Positions 16,907 through 25,335 of a DNA stretch of 64,000 nucleotides are shown in pieces. Each line of letters begins with the position of its first letter. Position 1 is the first letter of the stretch. The translations under genes and the position numbers were made by a program. Source of the stretch: Planctomycetota bacterium (GTDB lineage Bacteria; Planctomycetota; MHYJ01; JACQXL01; JACQZI01); contig JACQZI010000007.1 of NCBI GenBank assembly GCA_016207825.1, positions 1 to 64,000 of the forward strand. The letters run 5' to 3'. A model generated the notes under the pieces. The model was not told where the DNA came from. It saw nothing but the letters and a program-made list of their open reading frames with translations, and did no database searches.

Positions 16907-16916
16907 AACATCAAAA

Positions 16917-17219
16917 TTACGGTTGTGCCCATCCAAATTTTTCTGCAATTACATCAAGTTTTTTCTCTACGGTCTTTGCTGATTGCCATTTGGTTTTCCA
17001 TTCTGCTAATTCTTCTTCAGGCGTTTTGCGTTTTTGTTCTATCCAATCAAACTCGAATTCGTATGATTTATCGCCCAAATCCTTTAACGGGATAATAATC
17101 CCGTTTCCCAAGTCCATCTTGTAATCCTTGCCTTCCTTGAGACTGGAAAGGCATTTAACATTCTTCAAAGGGCTCCTTCCTAAACTGGTTTGACCCATAA
17201 TCCTTGTTGTTACTTTCAT
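16917..17219 (-). CDS. hypothetical protein next to a phage-tail-like gene
   Basis: A 100-residue, lysine-rich soluble protein with no family that I recognise. It has a clear Shine-Dalgarno (GGAAGGA) before 17219 and lies 54 bp after the tail-fibre-like gene on the same strand, so the two are probably co-transcribed. The C-terminal part (TPEEELAEWKTKWQSAKTVE) is likely a helical, possibly coiled-coil segment. It converges on the propeller-like gene with an 10-bp gap. Confidence 0.6.
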   Translation of the reverse strand: MKVTTRIMGQTSLGRSPLKNVKCLSSLKEGKDYKMDLGNGIIIPLKDLGDKSYEFEFDWIEQKRKTPEEELAEWKTKWQSAKTVEKKLDVIAEKFGWAQP

Positions 17220-17273
17220 TTTTATATCCTTCCGTCTATAATATTTTTCTGCAACGAACCGCCTAATTGGTTT

Positions 17274-18473
17274 TTACTTTATATATCCATATATCCAAAT
17301 TTCTCTGGAACAACTGCCAGCGTTAGTTACTACTTTATACTCAATTATCTGATTAGCATCACATGCACAAATACAAGCGTTATAGTACCAACTGCCACCC
17401 GATGCCGCAACTACATTGCCCCATGTTTCGCTGCTCCCGTTTTTTCTTACCTCCAAATACTCGTAAGTTCCATTACCTTTTTCAGCACCGAGATTTAACA
17501 AAAGATATTTTGCGCCTGGAGCCTGTGCCGAAAAATCTAAATCAGCCCAATCTACTGACCCTCCGCTTGTATTTAATTTTAAAACGCCCGGTTCCAGCCA
17601 AGTTATCCGGTCAGTCATATTGGCAATGGGCAATTCGCCGGTAACAACACCTGCCCCGGATGACAAATCTAATTGCCCTGGTTTCCATTTAGAATTAGTG
17701 TTGTCCCAGATTAAAGGATATTTATCCGTTGGAGCAACTGAATCAACTGCTCTATTCTGTATTTTCGCCACGGTTGGATTTGGATAACTTCCGCTCAAAT
17801 CCCCGCCGGCTGATTGACCTTTTCCAATCGCATCGCCATTATCAGTTACCGCAGGAAGGCCTTTAACCGTTTTGCTATTCTTAAACGTTAAATCGCCGTA
17901 AATCTCGCCGCCGATATCAAGCGGGTTAGGCGCAAATATGAAAGGCGCTTCTCCCATAACTAAACAGGCGCCATCAAAATAAGCATATACAGTCGTAGCA
18001 CCTCTATCACAATGCAATTGAACATGAATGTTCTCGCCAGAATCTATGTCAGACGCGTCTGCTGTTACTGTTAATAATTCCCAATTACCGCTACCTGAAT
18101 GATAGTTTGAGTAGGCAATAAAACCACCAGTCAAAGCTATTCTAACTTTATTAGCGGTATCGCATTTAGCCCAACAACTTAGTGAAAACTTTCCAACATA
18201 TGGTTTAAAAGATGTAATCTCTTGGTGTAAATAATTATGCTCAGTAGCCCCAATTGGCACATTAAGAGCGGAACAATAAGAATCAAAAGTATGGACACCA
18301 CCGCGTGAAACACTTGCGCCAATACTTTCAAGCGTCCAACTATCTGGAGCGGAAGATGTTCCGGCACTCCACGATTCAAAAGAACCATTTCTTAATAGAT
18401 TTGCTGGATTTATCGTTTTAGATTCAATTTCCTCATTTAGAGAATCAGCCGCTGGGTCTTTTACTATAGCCAT
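17274..18473 (-). CDS. phage tail-fibre-like protein with carbohydrate-binding-type module
   Basis: A 399-residue protein. Residues about 22-165 (NLLRNGSFESWSAGTS, PDSWTLES ... YVGKFSLSCWAKC) look like a jelly-roll carbohydrate-binding-type domain. Residues about 215-245 carry the GGDLSGSYPNPTVAKIQ motif often seen in tail-fibre and similar repetitive structural proteins. The C-terminus is beta-rich. No signal peptide is visible, which fits a tail or receptor-binding structural protein. No capsid, portal or terminase gene is nearby, so this is at most a fragment of a phage-derived module. The start has a GGAAAGGAAG ribosome site next to a CCCGA/TCGGG palindrome. Confidence 0.6.
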   Translation of the reverse strand: MAIVKDPAADSLNEEIESKTINPANLLRNGSFESWSAGTSSAPDSWTLESIGASVSRGGVHTFDSYCSALNVPIGATEHNYLHQEITSFKPYVGKFSLSCWAKCDTANKVRIALTGGFIAYSNYHSGSGNWELLTVTADASDIDSGENIHVQLHCDRGATTVYAYFDGACLVMGEAPFIFAPNPLDIGGEIYGDLTFKNSKTVKGLPAVTDNGDAIGKGQSAGGDLSGSYPNPTVAKIQNRAVDSVAPTDKYPLIWDNTNSKWKPGQLDLSSGAGVVTGELPIANMTDRITWLEPGVLKLNTSGGSVDWADLDFSAQAPGAKYLLLNLGAEKGNGTYEYLEVRKNGSSETWGNVVAASGGSWYYNACICACDANQIIEYKVVTNAGSCSREIWIYGYIK

Positions 18474-18683
18474 ATTTTTTCTTCCTTTCCCCCGATGCGA
18501 AATCGGGATTCAAAGCAGAAAACAATCCGGGCGTAAAAACTGAAGCCACTCAATGATGCGAAATCAACCGGTGCGTACGGGTTCAACTTATTCAGGATAA
18601 TTTTATCTTCTTACAGTATATAATAGCACTAGGGGGGGGCGTCAAGAAAAACAATATTTTATAGGATATTTTATTTAATGGAC

Positions 18684-18712
18684 TTGACATTCGCTTAATA
18701 TGCGGGTATACT
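18684..18712 (+). promoter_or_regulatory. consensus promoter upstream of the 18886 gene
   Basis: TTGACA (18684-18689) and TATACT (18707-18712) are separated by 17 bp. The predicted start near 18719 gives a leader of about 167 nt that consists almost entirely of the inverted repeat at 18722-18860. Confidence 0.7.
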
Positions 18713-18721
18713 TTAAGTGGG

Positions 18722-18860
18722 AGAGATTGCCCCGCTCCACTTTGTTTCGGGGACACCCGATAATCGGGACCTTCGGCAGAATGGGGCTTCGTCCCGCCCC
18801 GTTCCACGGGACCCCAATTAATAGGGAGTCCCCGAAGGGGGCAAAGCGGGACTCGCAATG
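18722..18860. repeat. large imperfect palindrome forming the leader of the 18886 gene
   Basis: The left arm (GAGATTGCCCCGCT ... TTTCGGGGAC) pairs imperfectly with the right arm (GTCCCCGAA ... AGCGGGACTCGCAATGAC). Smaller nested palindromes lie between them (CCCGATAATCGGG at about 18757; GGGGC/GCCCC). The ends resemble dispersed palindromic repeats that carry CTCGCAATGAC termini in many bacterial genomes. An 8-G run (about 18632-18639) lies upstream of the promoter. Nothing else is seen in 18474-18885. Confidence 0.6.
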
Positions 18861-18885
18861 ACGCTAATAAACAGGAGAAAGATAA

Positions 18886-20340
18886 ATGCCCGCGAAAAAG
18901 CCCAAGCCTGATTACGGCTACCAGTTCTTCCTCGAAGGCTTAAAGGAACTCTTCGCCGAGAATTACCAGGCCGCCGCCAAGTTATTCAACTCCGCTTTGT
19001 GCGATTACGAAACCTTCTGCCCGGCAAGCAAAAAAGATGAGACCGTCCATCTCTTTTTCCGGTTCTTTAAGGAGTGGACAAACGCCTTTGCCGATTACCG
19101 GGCAGGACGCCTTGATTCCGCCGAGAGCGGGTTTTCCCATGCCGTGGAAATCACCCTGGAATTACCCCAGCCCTTCCGCGAAGATTTCCTTTTCCCCGCC
19201 CAAATATTCCTGAAGCTGGTTCCTCTGCAGGACAGGCTGGAAGATGTCCTGGCGCAGTCCAAGGATTTCACCCAGCTTTCCGAAGAGCTGAATAATTTCA
19301 TGGGGCCTTTGGGCGAGCTCCAGGATGAGATGGGACTGGAAAACGTTTCCGACACATTTTATATTATCCTGACGGCGCAGTTGAATATCTGCTTTGTGCT
19401 GTTATATCTCCTGGGCAAACTACCGTCGGCGGTTCTGGAGGGAATCATCCGCACCGGTCAACCGGCAAAACCGGGAACCGCCTCGCCCGCCCGTTTAGTC
19501 CAATGGGCGCTGGCGCAGGAGCAACTGTCCCTGATAGAAATCGGTTTTGAGCGCGCCGCGGAAATTATCCCCCAAGTAAGCCGGTTTGCCATGGAGCTCG
19601 TTCATGCCGAGGCGCCGGAGAAATTAAGCGCCATCAGCGCCGAGCGGCAAAAACAACTCCTGAAAATCCTGGAACCGTTCAACAGCTTCGGCGAGGCTTT
19701 CGCCCAATCCGAAGTCCTCAAACCCGCCGTGGAACATTCCATTGAGGCATTCAAGAATTTCCTCTGGGAATACGAAACGAAGTTAGGCGATATAGTCAAG
19801 AATTTACCCGGACTGCCCGGAAAAACAGACGCATCAATAAAATTCCCCGCGCCGTCCGGGGCAAAATGGGCTGATGTTATTATAGATTTTATCAATACCC
19901 ATTGCGTCAAGATTACCATCGGTCCGGTTTCCAAGCAGTATAATTACGCGGAGCTGGGCTTTAAGAACCAGCGTAATGGACTGCCGGATTCGTCCTGGAA
20001 GCTCCTGTGGGATTTGGCGCACAGCAACGGCAGAATTACCTGGGATTCGCCTGCCGCGCGGCGCGGCTTGAAAATGGCAATTTCCCGTTTAGCCTTGAAA
20101 CTTAAATCCATCATGAATATCCCATCCAGCCCCTTTTTCCATTATAAAGCAACCTATTCATATACCGCGAAATTCAGGATACTGCCTTCTTGCGCACAGG
20201 CAGGCGACGCGGAAGAACCGCGTTTCATGCCGCTTAAATTTGACCCGGAAGATCAGTCAAGCCGGGCGGATGGACCGGCAGGAAACACCTTTGAGAAAAG
20301 GCCTCCTGGTTATCCGGAACCAGATGACCCGGCGGGATAA
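18886..20340 (+). CDS. hypothetical protein with possible C-terminal winged helix
   Basis: A 484-residue cytoplasmic protein that I cannot place in a named family. Residues about 10-320 are helical, starting with a TPR-like stretch (GYQFFLEGLKELFAENYQAAAKLFNSAL). Residues about 350-435 (YNYAELGFKNQRNGLPDS, SWKLLWDLAHSNGRITW, GLKMAISRLALKLKSIM, ATYSYTAKFRI) follow the helix and wing layout of OmpR-type DNA-binding domains; this is an inference from pattern. The tail is Pro/Asp-rich and probably disordered. A GGAG site precedes the start. A 22-bp phased DNA array begins 3 bp after the stop, making this protein a candidate binder. Confidence 0.6.
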   Translation: MPAKKPKPDYGYQFFLEGLKELFAENYQAAAKLFNSALCDYETFCPASKKDETVHLFFRFFKEWTNAFADYRAGRLDSAESGFSHAVEITLELPQPFREDFLFPAQIFLKLVPLQDRLEDVLAQSKDFTQLSEELNNFMGPLGELQDEMGLENVSDTFYIILTAQLNICFVLLYLLGKLPSAVLEGIIRTGQPAKPGTASPARLVQWALAQEQLSLIEIGFERAAEIIPQVSRFAMELVHAEAPEKLSAISAERQKQLLKILEPFNSFGEAFAQSEVLKPAVEHSIEAFKNFLWEYETKLGDIVKNLPGLPGKTDASIKFPAPSGAKWADVIIDFINTHCVKITIGPVSKQYNYAELGFKNQRNGLPDSSWKLLWDLAHSNGRITWDSPAARRGLKMAISRLALKLKSIMNIPSSPFFHYKATYSYTAKFRILPSCAQAGDAEEPRFMPLKFDPEDQSSRADGPAGNTFEKRPPGYPEPDDPAG

Positions 20341-20342
20341 AT

Positions 20343-20606
20343 CCTGATACTCCCTGATTTAATCCCGCCAAACCCATATCGCCGCCTGTTCAAATCCGTA
20401 TCTTCATCTTATTGGAGCTGTATTTTAATCCTTTCAAACCCATATTCCGGTTGCCATAGCCCCACACCCTGATTACTAATATGCCCCGATTTAATCCATT
20501 AAGGGTAATATTCTCATCCGCTTAAATCCATACTTTCATCAATACGCGCCGGTATTTTTATCCGTTTGGGGCGGCGTCCCGGCCATTTGGGGGCTATGCT
20601 TTAACC
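20343..20606. repeat. phased array of degenerate 22-bp repeats (10-12 units)
   Basis: Dividing the sequence from 20343 into 22-bp blocks lines up conserved segments without indels. Columns 14-22 read GATTTAATC, ATCTTCATC, ATTTTAATC, GATTTAATC, ATTCTCATC, ACTTTCATC and ATTTTTATC in blocks starting at 20343, 20387, 20409, 20475, 20497, 20519 and 20541. Columns 3-14 share YYAAAYCCRTAT in blocks at 20365, 20387, 20431 and 20519. Blocks after 20563 are weaker. The period is not a multiple of three and no long frame covers it. It resembles a row of protein-binding sites two helical turns apart. Confidence 0.65.
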
Positions 20607-20687
20607 GGCACAGAGCCATGCCCACAATATTCAGGGGTAGCGCCCGCGGGGGTATCCCCCCTCTAAAAAGTGAATTAAGGATAGCGC

Positions 20688-20849
20688 CAATTGTAACCGC
20701 TCAAAGCCCAATTGTAACGGCTCGTTTGGAAAAACCAAAATCCCGTGAAAAATCAGCAAAATATTTTCTGCCCTAACGTCTTGAATTAATAGGCGTTATA
20801 AACACAGCCGCCAAGATTTCCGGAAAATCATGCTTTTCAATTGTAACCG
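20688..20849 (+). repeat. three direct repeats of CAATTGTAAC
   Basis: CAATTGTAAC occurs at 20688, 20709 and 20838, each followed by CG or GG. The first two are 21 bp apart (two helical turns). The third continues into GTAACCGTTAC, a near-palindrome. They precede the gene at 21007 and could be operator sites. Several hairpins (CTTACC/GGTAAG near 20929, GGGATAAATCCC near 20970) follow in its leader, but I match none of them to a known riboswitch. Confidence 0.5.
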
Positions 20850-21006
20850 TTACCATTATAGGGTGGAAGGCGCGGGTGAAAAACCCATGCGGGATAGGCG
20901 GGCGCTTAGGAGTTCCAGACTTACCCCGGCCAGGTAAGCACGGGACGGCAACCGCCAGGCTAACGCAAGGGATAAATCCCGCGCTTAACGAAAGGAGGTG
21001 ACTAAG

Positions 21007-21801
21007 ATGAGTATAGTAAGAAGCCATGTGATTCTGGCGGTGGATTTCCGCGTCACGGCGCCTTTGAGAGTCGTCCAGCAATGGGCGGATGGCTTAAAGG
21101 CAAACGCGGAGCGAATCAACGAGAAACGCAAGGCCCGGATTCCCAATGAGGAAAAGTTCCAGGCAAGAGTAGCCAAGATTTCCAATCTCTTCTACGCGCC
21201 GACGATGAACCCTTCGTTCATCAGCCGGGCGGGGTTAAAAGCCGGCGATATCGTTATCAAGCAGGGCGCTAATCTCAGGCGTTCATTCAGGAAATACAAC
21301 GAACGTTTGGATTACGTCTTTGCCACGGTGGACGGTGTTCCGGCCAAGAGGTTCAAGGAACTGGTGGATCTCGCCCAGACGGATTTCTCGGAAGGAACAG
21401 CCGCACGGCTCCTGCCTTTCACCGGAGTTAAGGTGGAAGAATTAGGACCGGCGCCGATAACCGTTCTCTGGTTGACCGCGGATCCCACCACGGAAGACTT
21501 CATGCGCTCAGGTGACAAGATTCTGGAAGGCGGACCTTTCTTGATGACTATGCTGGAAAAACGCTCGGCCTTTAAGGCGGCGTTGGCCGGCCGGTTAATC
21601 CAGGCAGGCGCGGCGATTGTCCGGTCAAATTTTGACCCGATGGTAATCGCCCAGCAAAACGCCCTGACCAATTCGATTGTTCAGGGATTTGTGGACCCCG
21701 CGCTCGGTTTAGAATCTTTCACCACGGGCGGTGCTTCCAAGGTAGATTACATTATGCAGAATAATGATCTATACCTGGAAATCAAAGTCTCCCAAGTGTA
21801 A
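21007..21801 (+). CDS. unrecognised protein family, copy 1
   Basis: A 264-residue soluble protein of no family that I know. It is clearly homologous to the protein at 49794-50591. Shared blocks include TVDGVPAKRFK, GP-x-x-[IV]-x-V-x-WLT, a RS-x(3)-L/A-x(2)-RLIQ-[AS]-G stretch and a C-terminus where GFVDPALGLESFTTGGAS and KVSQV recur almost unchanged. The C-terminal 47 residues are about 60% identical. No signal peptide or membrane helix is seen. ATG 21007 is preferred to the GTG at 20998 because a perfect AGGAGGT lies 7-8 bp before it. A strong terminator follows, so it is probably monocistronic. Confidence 0.75.
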   Translation: MSIVRSHVILAVDFRVTAPLRVVQQWADGLKANAERINEKRKARIPNEEKFQARVAKISNLFYAPTMNPSFISRAGLKAGDIVIKQGANLRRSFRKYNERLDYVFATVDGVPAKRFKELVDLAQTDFSEGTAARLLPFTGVKVEELGPAPITVLWLTADPTTEDFMRSGDKILEGGPFLMTMLEKRSAFKAALAGRLIQAGAAIVRSNFDPMVIAQQNALTNSIVQGFVDPALGLESFTTGGASKVDYIMQNNDLYLEIKVSQV

Positions 21802-21821
21802 ACCCAAGCCGGAAAAGGATT

Positions 21822-21857
21822 GTCCCCCGATGCCTTCGGTCGGGGGACGCCTTTTTT
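21822..21857 (+). terminator. intrinsic terminator after copy 1 of the unknown family
   Basis: GTCCCCCGA (21822-21830) and TCGGGGGAC (21840-21848) form a 9-bp stem with a 9-nt loop, followed by GCCTTTTTT. It ends the rightward unit and lies against the convergent diguanylate cyclase gene. Confidence 0.85.
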
Positions 21858-22758
21858 ATTTATCCATCGTTACCTGATTCCGCCCGTTAGATTTGCTTTG
21901 GTACATAAGCTTATCCGCCCGCTTTATAAGAGAGCTTATTGTGTCATCGGGATGCGCAAGCGTCGCCCCGGATGAAATCGTTACCGTCAGGTTTTCCTTT
22001 TGAAGCTTGAGCCCTGATTTCTCAACCAAATGCCTCAGTTTTTCCGCAATTCCATATAACTCGTTTTTATCCACATTCACCGCTATTGCCACAAATTCTT
22101 CTCCGCCCCACCTCCCGAGGAAATCAAACGACCGCAAAGCGCTTGACATGGTCTTGGCAACCATTTTTAGAATCTCGTCTCCCGTATCGTGCCCGTAAGT
22201 ATCGTTCACTTTTTTGAAGTGGTCGATATCGGAAAAAATCACCCCGAAGCCCCATTTATACCGCTTAAGTTCATCCAGTTTGGCGCGGATATTTATTTCC
22301 GTATAGCGCCGGTTGCCGATTCCGGTAAGCTCATCCAAGAAGGCAATCTGCTGAAGCTCCTGGGCCCTTTTCAAGGCAATCATCCTATCAGTATTATCGC
22401 TGAAGAGTTCGACCGCGCCGATAATTTTCCCTTTTTCATCATTAATAGGCGAAACACGCACTGAAACTGGAATCCGATATCCTTTTTTGTGGTGTAGATA
22501 CACCTCATTGGAGCAGGCGCGCTTACAAGCCATGCATTCAGCCAGCGGACATAAACCCACACACAGGCTTTGCCCTTTTCCATCAACGTGCATCAGGATG
22601 TTATCCGAACACTGCTTACCGATAACTTCCTCTTCCGAATAACCGGTAATCTTTTGGGCGCCTTTGTTCCAGTAGGTTATTTTACGGTCGTTATCCACGA
22701 AATAAACGCCTTCGGAAAGGTTATCCAAAAGGTTCTTATAAAACTCTGCTCGTTCCAT
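21856..22758 (-). CDS. PAS-GGDEF diguanylate cyclase
   Basis: A 300-residue protein that would make c-di-GMP from two GTP. A PAS domain at about 5-125 contains an unusual cysteine cluster (C50, C66, C70, C75, C78, C82), possibly a redox or metal sensor. The GGDEF domain covers about 135-300 with the active-site GGEEF at 218-222 and the inhibitory I-site RSFD at 209-212, five residues before it. No membrane helix is present. ATG 22758 is preferred to an upstream TTG at 22797; neither has a clear Shine-Dalgarno. The PilZ protein at 10061 could be an effector, but nothing in the sequence ties them. Confidence 0.88.
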   Translation of the reverse strand: MERAEFYKNLLDNLSEGVYFVDNDRKITYWNKGAQKITGYSEEEVIGKQCSDNILMHVDGKGQSLCVGLCPLAECMACKRACSNEVYLHHKKGYRIPVSVRVSPINDEKGKIIGAVELFSDNTDRMIALKRAQELQQIAFLDELTGIGNRRYTEINIRAKLDELKRYKWGFGVIFSDIDHFKKVNDTYGHDTGDEILKMVAKTMSSALRSFDFLGRWGGEEFVAIAVNVDKNELYGIAEKLRHLVEKSGLKLQKENLTVTISSGATLAHPDDTISSLIKRADKLMYQSKSNGRNQVTMDK

Positions 22759-22830
22759 AGAGGAAGCTAATTTAATCAAAAACAATCGCCAAGTCAAGCT
22801 AAAGCGAATTACGTAACTTTCTATATTTAT

Positions 22831-22858
22831 TTGACGATACGCCCTTTTTATCTAATAA
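22831..22858 (+). promoter_or_regulatory. promoter for the gene at 22886
   Basis: TTGACG (22831-22836) and TAATAA (22853-22858) are 16 bp apart. The predicted start near 22865 leaves about 20 nt, including a GGAGGG ribosome site. Confidence 0.5.
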
Positions 22859-22885
22859 TACCTTATCTCAAAATGGAGGGTTTTT

Positions 22886-24193
22886 ATGAGAAAGCATCTG
22901 GCTGTCATTTTGGGGCTCATTTTATTGGTCAGCGGATTGGTGACACGCGCAGAAGACAAACAAAACCAACCTGAAAAACCATCTGTCCAATGGAGCATAC
23001 AGGATGCGGAGCCTTACTGCCCTGAATGCACCCTGACCGTAGAGATCGGAACAACCAAATGCCAGTATTGCTCTGCCGAATTTTCCTGGTCTGAACCAAA
23101 ATTTGATAATAAGCCTGAGGGGGCATTATTCAAATTCCGCTGTTCTATAAAATCCAATAACATAAAACTCTTTAAGGAAGTTTCTGTTGAGGAAAAGATA
23201 GAAGCCTATAAAGATAGAACTCTGTCTCCCTGCGTAATCATAAAGACAGAAAAAGGCGATAACGACCAGAACATATCCCTCTATTTCGTGGTAAGTGAAA
23301 AAGAAGGATGCCGGCACCAAAAAGCAAGCCTTATAAAGGAGAATGAAACATGGAAGGTAGCGGCTATCGCCGATACGAAAGCGCCTAAAAGGTCAGACAG
23401 AATGGAAGCTAATGAAACAGTCGCTATCGGCAGCTTAAAAGCCATTCATGCTGGGGAAGCAACATGGAGACAAACCTCCATGTCCGGCACCGGCAAGACG
23501 GATTACTGGACCTATGATGTCTCAACATTATACCGCATGCTAAAAGGAGGAACCCCGTCTGCTTATATCACCCTTGACCTGGCAAAAGCAGACGTCAATT
23601 GCCATCCGGATGATTCAATTGCAAACGGTATTACACAGGATTGGAACGTAATCAAAAGCACTTGCGGACCAAAGGCAGGCTATTGGATCAAAGCCTTGAA
23701 AGAATACGAACCGGGCAAGCCTTATAACCAAAATTTCTATGCGGGAACCAATGTGGCTTGCGCCAATGATTATCGCTTTGGCTTCTGCGCTTTCCCTGCG
23801 GAATATGGCGTTTCCGGTATTCGTACTTTTATTCTTAATGAACAAGGCATAATTTATTATAAAGATCTCGGCCCCATCACCGAAACCAGGGTTAACAGGA
23901 AAGTAAAAACCACCCCTGAACAGGAAAAAGCCCTTAGCGCGCTTATCAAACAGTTGGGCGCTGATGACTGGGAAGTGCGTGAGAAAGCCCAGGAAACCCT
24001 GACTAAAATGGGAAAAACCGCCAGGGAATTATTAGAGAAAGAAAAGGATGCAAAAGACCCCGAGGTAAAGATGCGCGTTAACCTGATACTGAAAAACATA
24101 GCGGCGTTCGATAAAAAAGGAATCCCGGGAGGGATAGATTGCTGGCCCACGGCAGACCCAACTACAAAAGGATGGAAACCAAGCGGAAACTAA
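22886..24193 (+). CDS. secreted zinc-ribbon / DUF2950-like / HEAT-type protein
   Basis: A 435-residue exported protein. The signal peptide (residues 1-20) is followed by a four-cysteine ribbon (YCPECTLTV ... KCQYCSAEF, about 47-70). Residues about 175-330 resemble secreted planctomycete proteins with DUF2950- or pseudopilin-type C-terminal folds (AIHAGEATWRQTSMSG ... NEQGIIYYKDLG). Residues about 345-405 look like one or two HEAT repeats (LIKQLGADDWEVREKAQETL). Function is unknown, and the domain names are pattern-based. It has its own promoter and a GGAGGG site, and ends 7 bp before the aminotransferase, so the two may be co-transcribed. Confidence 0.6.
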   Translation: MRKHLAVILGLILLVSGLVTRAEDKQNQPEKPSVQWSIQDAEPYCPECTLTVEIGTTKCQYCSAEFSWSEPKFDNKPEGALFKFRCSIKSNNIKLFKEVSVEEKIEAYKDRTLSPCVIIKTEKGDNDQNISLYFVVSEKEGCRHQKASLIKENETWKVAAIADTKAPKRSDRMEANETVAIGSLKAIHAGEATWRQTSMSGTGKTDYWTYDVSTLYRMLKGGTPSAYITLDLAKADVNCHPDDSIANGITQDWNVIKSTCGPKAGYWIKALKEYEPGKPYNQNFYAGTNVACANDYRFGFCAFPAEYGVSGIRTFILNEQGIIYYKDLGPITETRVNRKVKTTPEQEKALSALIKQLGADDWEVREKAQETLTKMGKTARELLEKEKDAKDPEVKMRVNLILKNIAAFDKKGIPGGIDCWPTADPTTKGWKPSGN

Positions 24194-24199
24194 CATAAT

Positions 24200-25234
24200 A
24201 TGATTCATCATTCGCAACCAACGATAACATTGCGTGATATCAAAGCCTCCGGGCGAGCGCTGAAAAGCGGATACTTGAGCCAGGGCAAAGTTACGGCTGA
24301 ATTCGAAAAAGCCATGGCTCGATATATCGGAGTGAAATACGCCTGCGCGGTTAATTCAGGAACGAGCGCTTTACACCTGGCGCTGCTTTCTTTGGGAATA
24401 AAAGACGGCGATGAAGTTATCTTCCCCTCTTATGTCTGCACCGCGGTCCTTAATGCCGTAATTTATTGCCATGCCAAACCCGTCCCAGTTGATATCGCTT
24501 CTTCTGATTTCAATATCTGCATTGAATCTACCAAGCGGAGAATAACCAGGCGCACCAAGGCGATTATCGTGCCGCATATATTCGGCTTTGCCGCCAATAT
24601 CCATAAATTCCTGCAAACAGGCATTCCGGTTATCGAAGACTGCGCCCATGGCATCGGCGCCGACTATGACGGCAAAAAACTCGGCTCTTTTGGGACGCTT
24701 TCCATTTTCTCTTTCTATGCCACAAAGATGCTGGCAACCGGTTACGGAGGAATGGTTATGACTAACAACAAAAAACTGGCGGAAAGGATAAAAAACCTGC
24801 GTGAGTTCGATAACCGCAACGACTACATCACACGTTATAATTACCAGATGGGCGATTGGCAAGCCGGGCTGGGCTTAAGCCAGTTAGCCCAACTGGATAG
24901 CTTCATTAAAAAGAGAAGGGAATTAGCCCGCCTCTATGATAACGCTTTGTCCGGGCATCCCGATATAATTTACCGCCAAGCGGTGCGCCGGAATAGCAAT
25001 CCATCCTGGTTTAGGTATATCATAGGCATCAAGAACCAAACTGCTCTCTTCAGCCGCCTACGTAAAAAAGGCATAGAAACTAAACGCCCTGTTTTTAAGC
25101 CTCTCCACCGCTATCTGAGGCTATCACCCAAGCAATTCCCAGTAACTGAACATATTCACAAAACCGCTGTTTCCATCCCGATTTATCCGTCCCTAAACAA
25201 CCAATCCGCCGCTTATATCGCAAAATCAATTTAG
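24200..25234 (+). CDS. DegT/DnrJ/EryC1/StrS-family sugar aminotransferase
   Basis: A 344-residue PLP enzyme of the family that transfers an amino group to nucleotide-linked ketosugars. The PLP lysine is K176 (SFYATKMLATGYGGM). CAVNSGTSALHLALLSLGIKDGDEVIFPSY and EDCAHGIG are the cofactor-binding stretches. It is slightly shorter than most members (about 370), and the C-terminus looks a little trimmed. No nucleotide-sugar dehydratase is adjacent; the sugar operon at 54-64 kb is distant. The substrate cannot be told from sequence. The start lies 7 bp after the upstream stop. Confidence 0.88.
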   Translation: MIHHSQPTITLRDIKASGRALKSGYLSQGKVTAEFEKAMARYIGVKYACAVNSGTSALHLALLSLGIKDGDEVIFPSYVCTAVLNAVIYCHAKPVPVDIASSDFNICIESTKRRITRRTKAIIVPHIFGFAANIHKFLQTGIPVIEDCAHGIGADYDGKKLGSFGTLSIFSFYATKMLATGYGGMVMTNNKKLAERIKNLREFDNRNDYITRYNYQMGDWQAGLGLSQLAQLDSFIKKRRELARLYDNALSGHPDIIYRQAVRRNSNPSWFRYIIGIKNQTALFSRLRKKGIETKRPVFKPLHRYLRLSPKQFPVTEHIHKTAVSIPIYPSLNNQSAAYIAKSI

Positions 25235-25311
25235 CCACGGAGACTCAGAGTTCACAGAGACAGAAATACTTTTATCAGCCATTTACTCCGTGCGCTCTGC
25301 GCCTCGGTGGC
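25234..25311. repeat. palindromic CACAGAG-type repeat upstream of rplU
   Basis: GCCACGGAGACTCAGAG (25234-25250) pairs imperfectly with CTCTGCGCCTCGGTGGC (25295-25311). It belongs to the same loose family as the inverted arms at 30381-30396 and 30756-30771 (ACAGAGGACACAGAGA). Confidence 0.5.
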
Positions 25312-25335
25312 AAAACTTCCGCATGGTGATTTTAC

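Noticed and set aside
20343-20606. CRISPR array
   Set aside because: Repeats are degenerate and contiguous at 22 bp with no unique spacers, and no cas gene is present.
20860-21006. Riboswitch in the leader of the gene at 21007
   Set aside because: Several hairpins and a GGGACGGCAA stretch superficially recall c-di-GMP-I elements, but the flanking conserved bases are missing.
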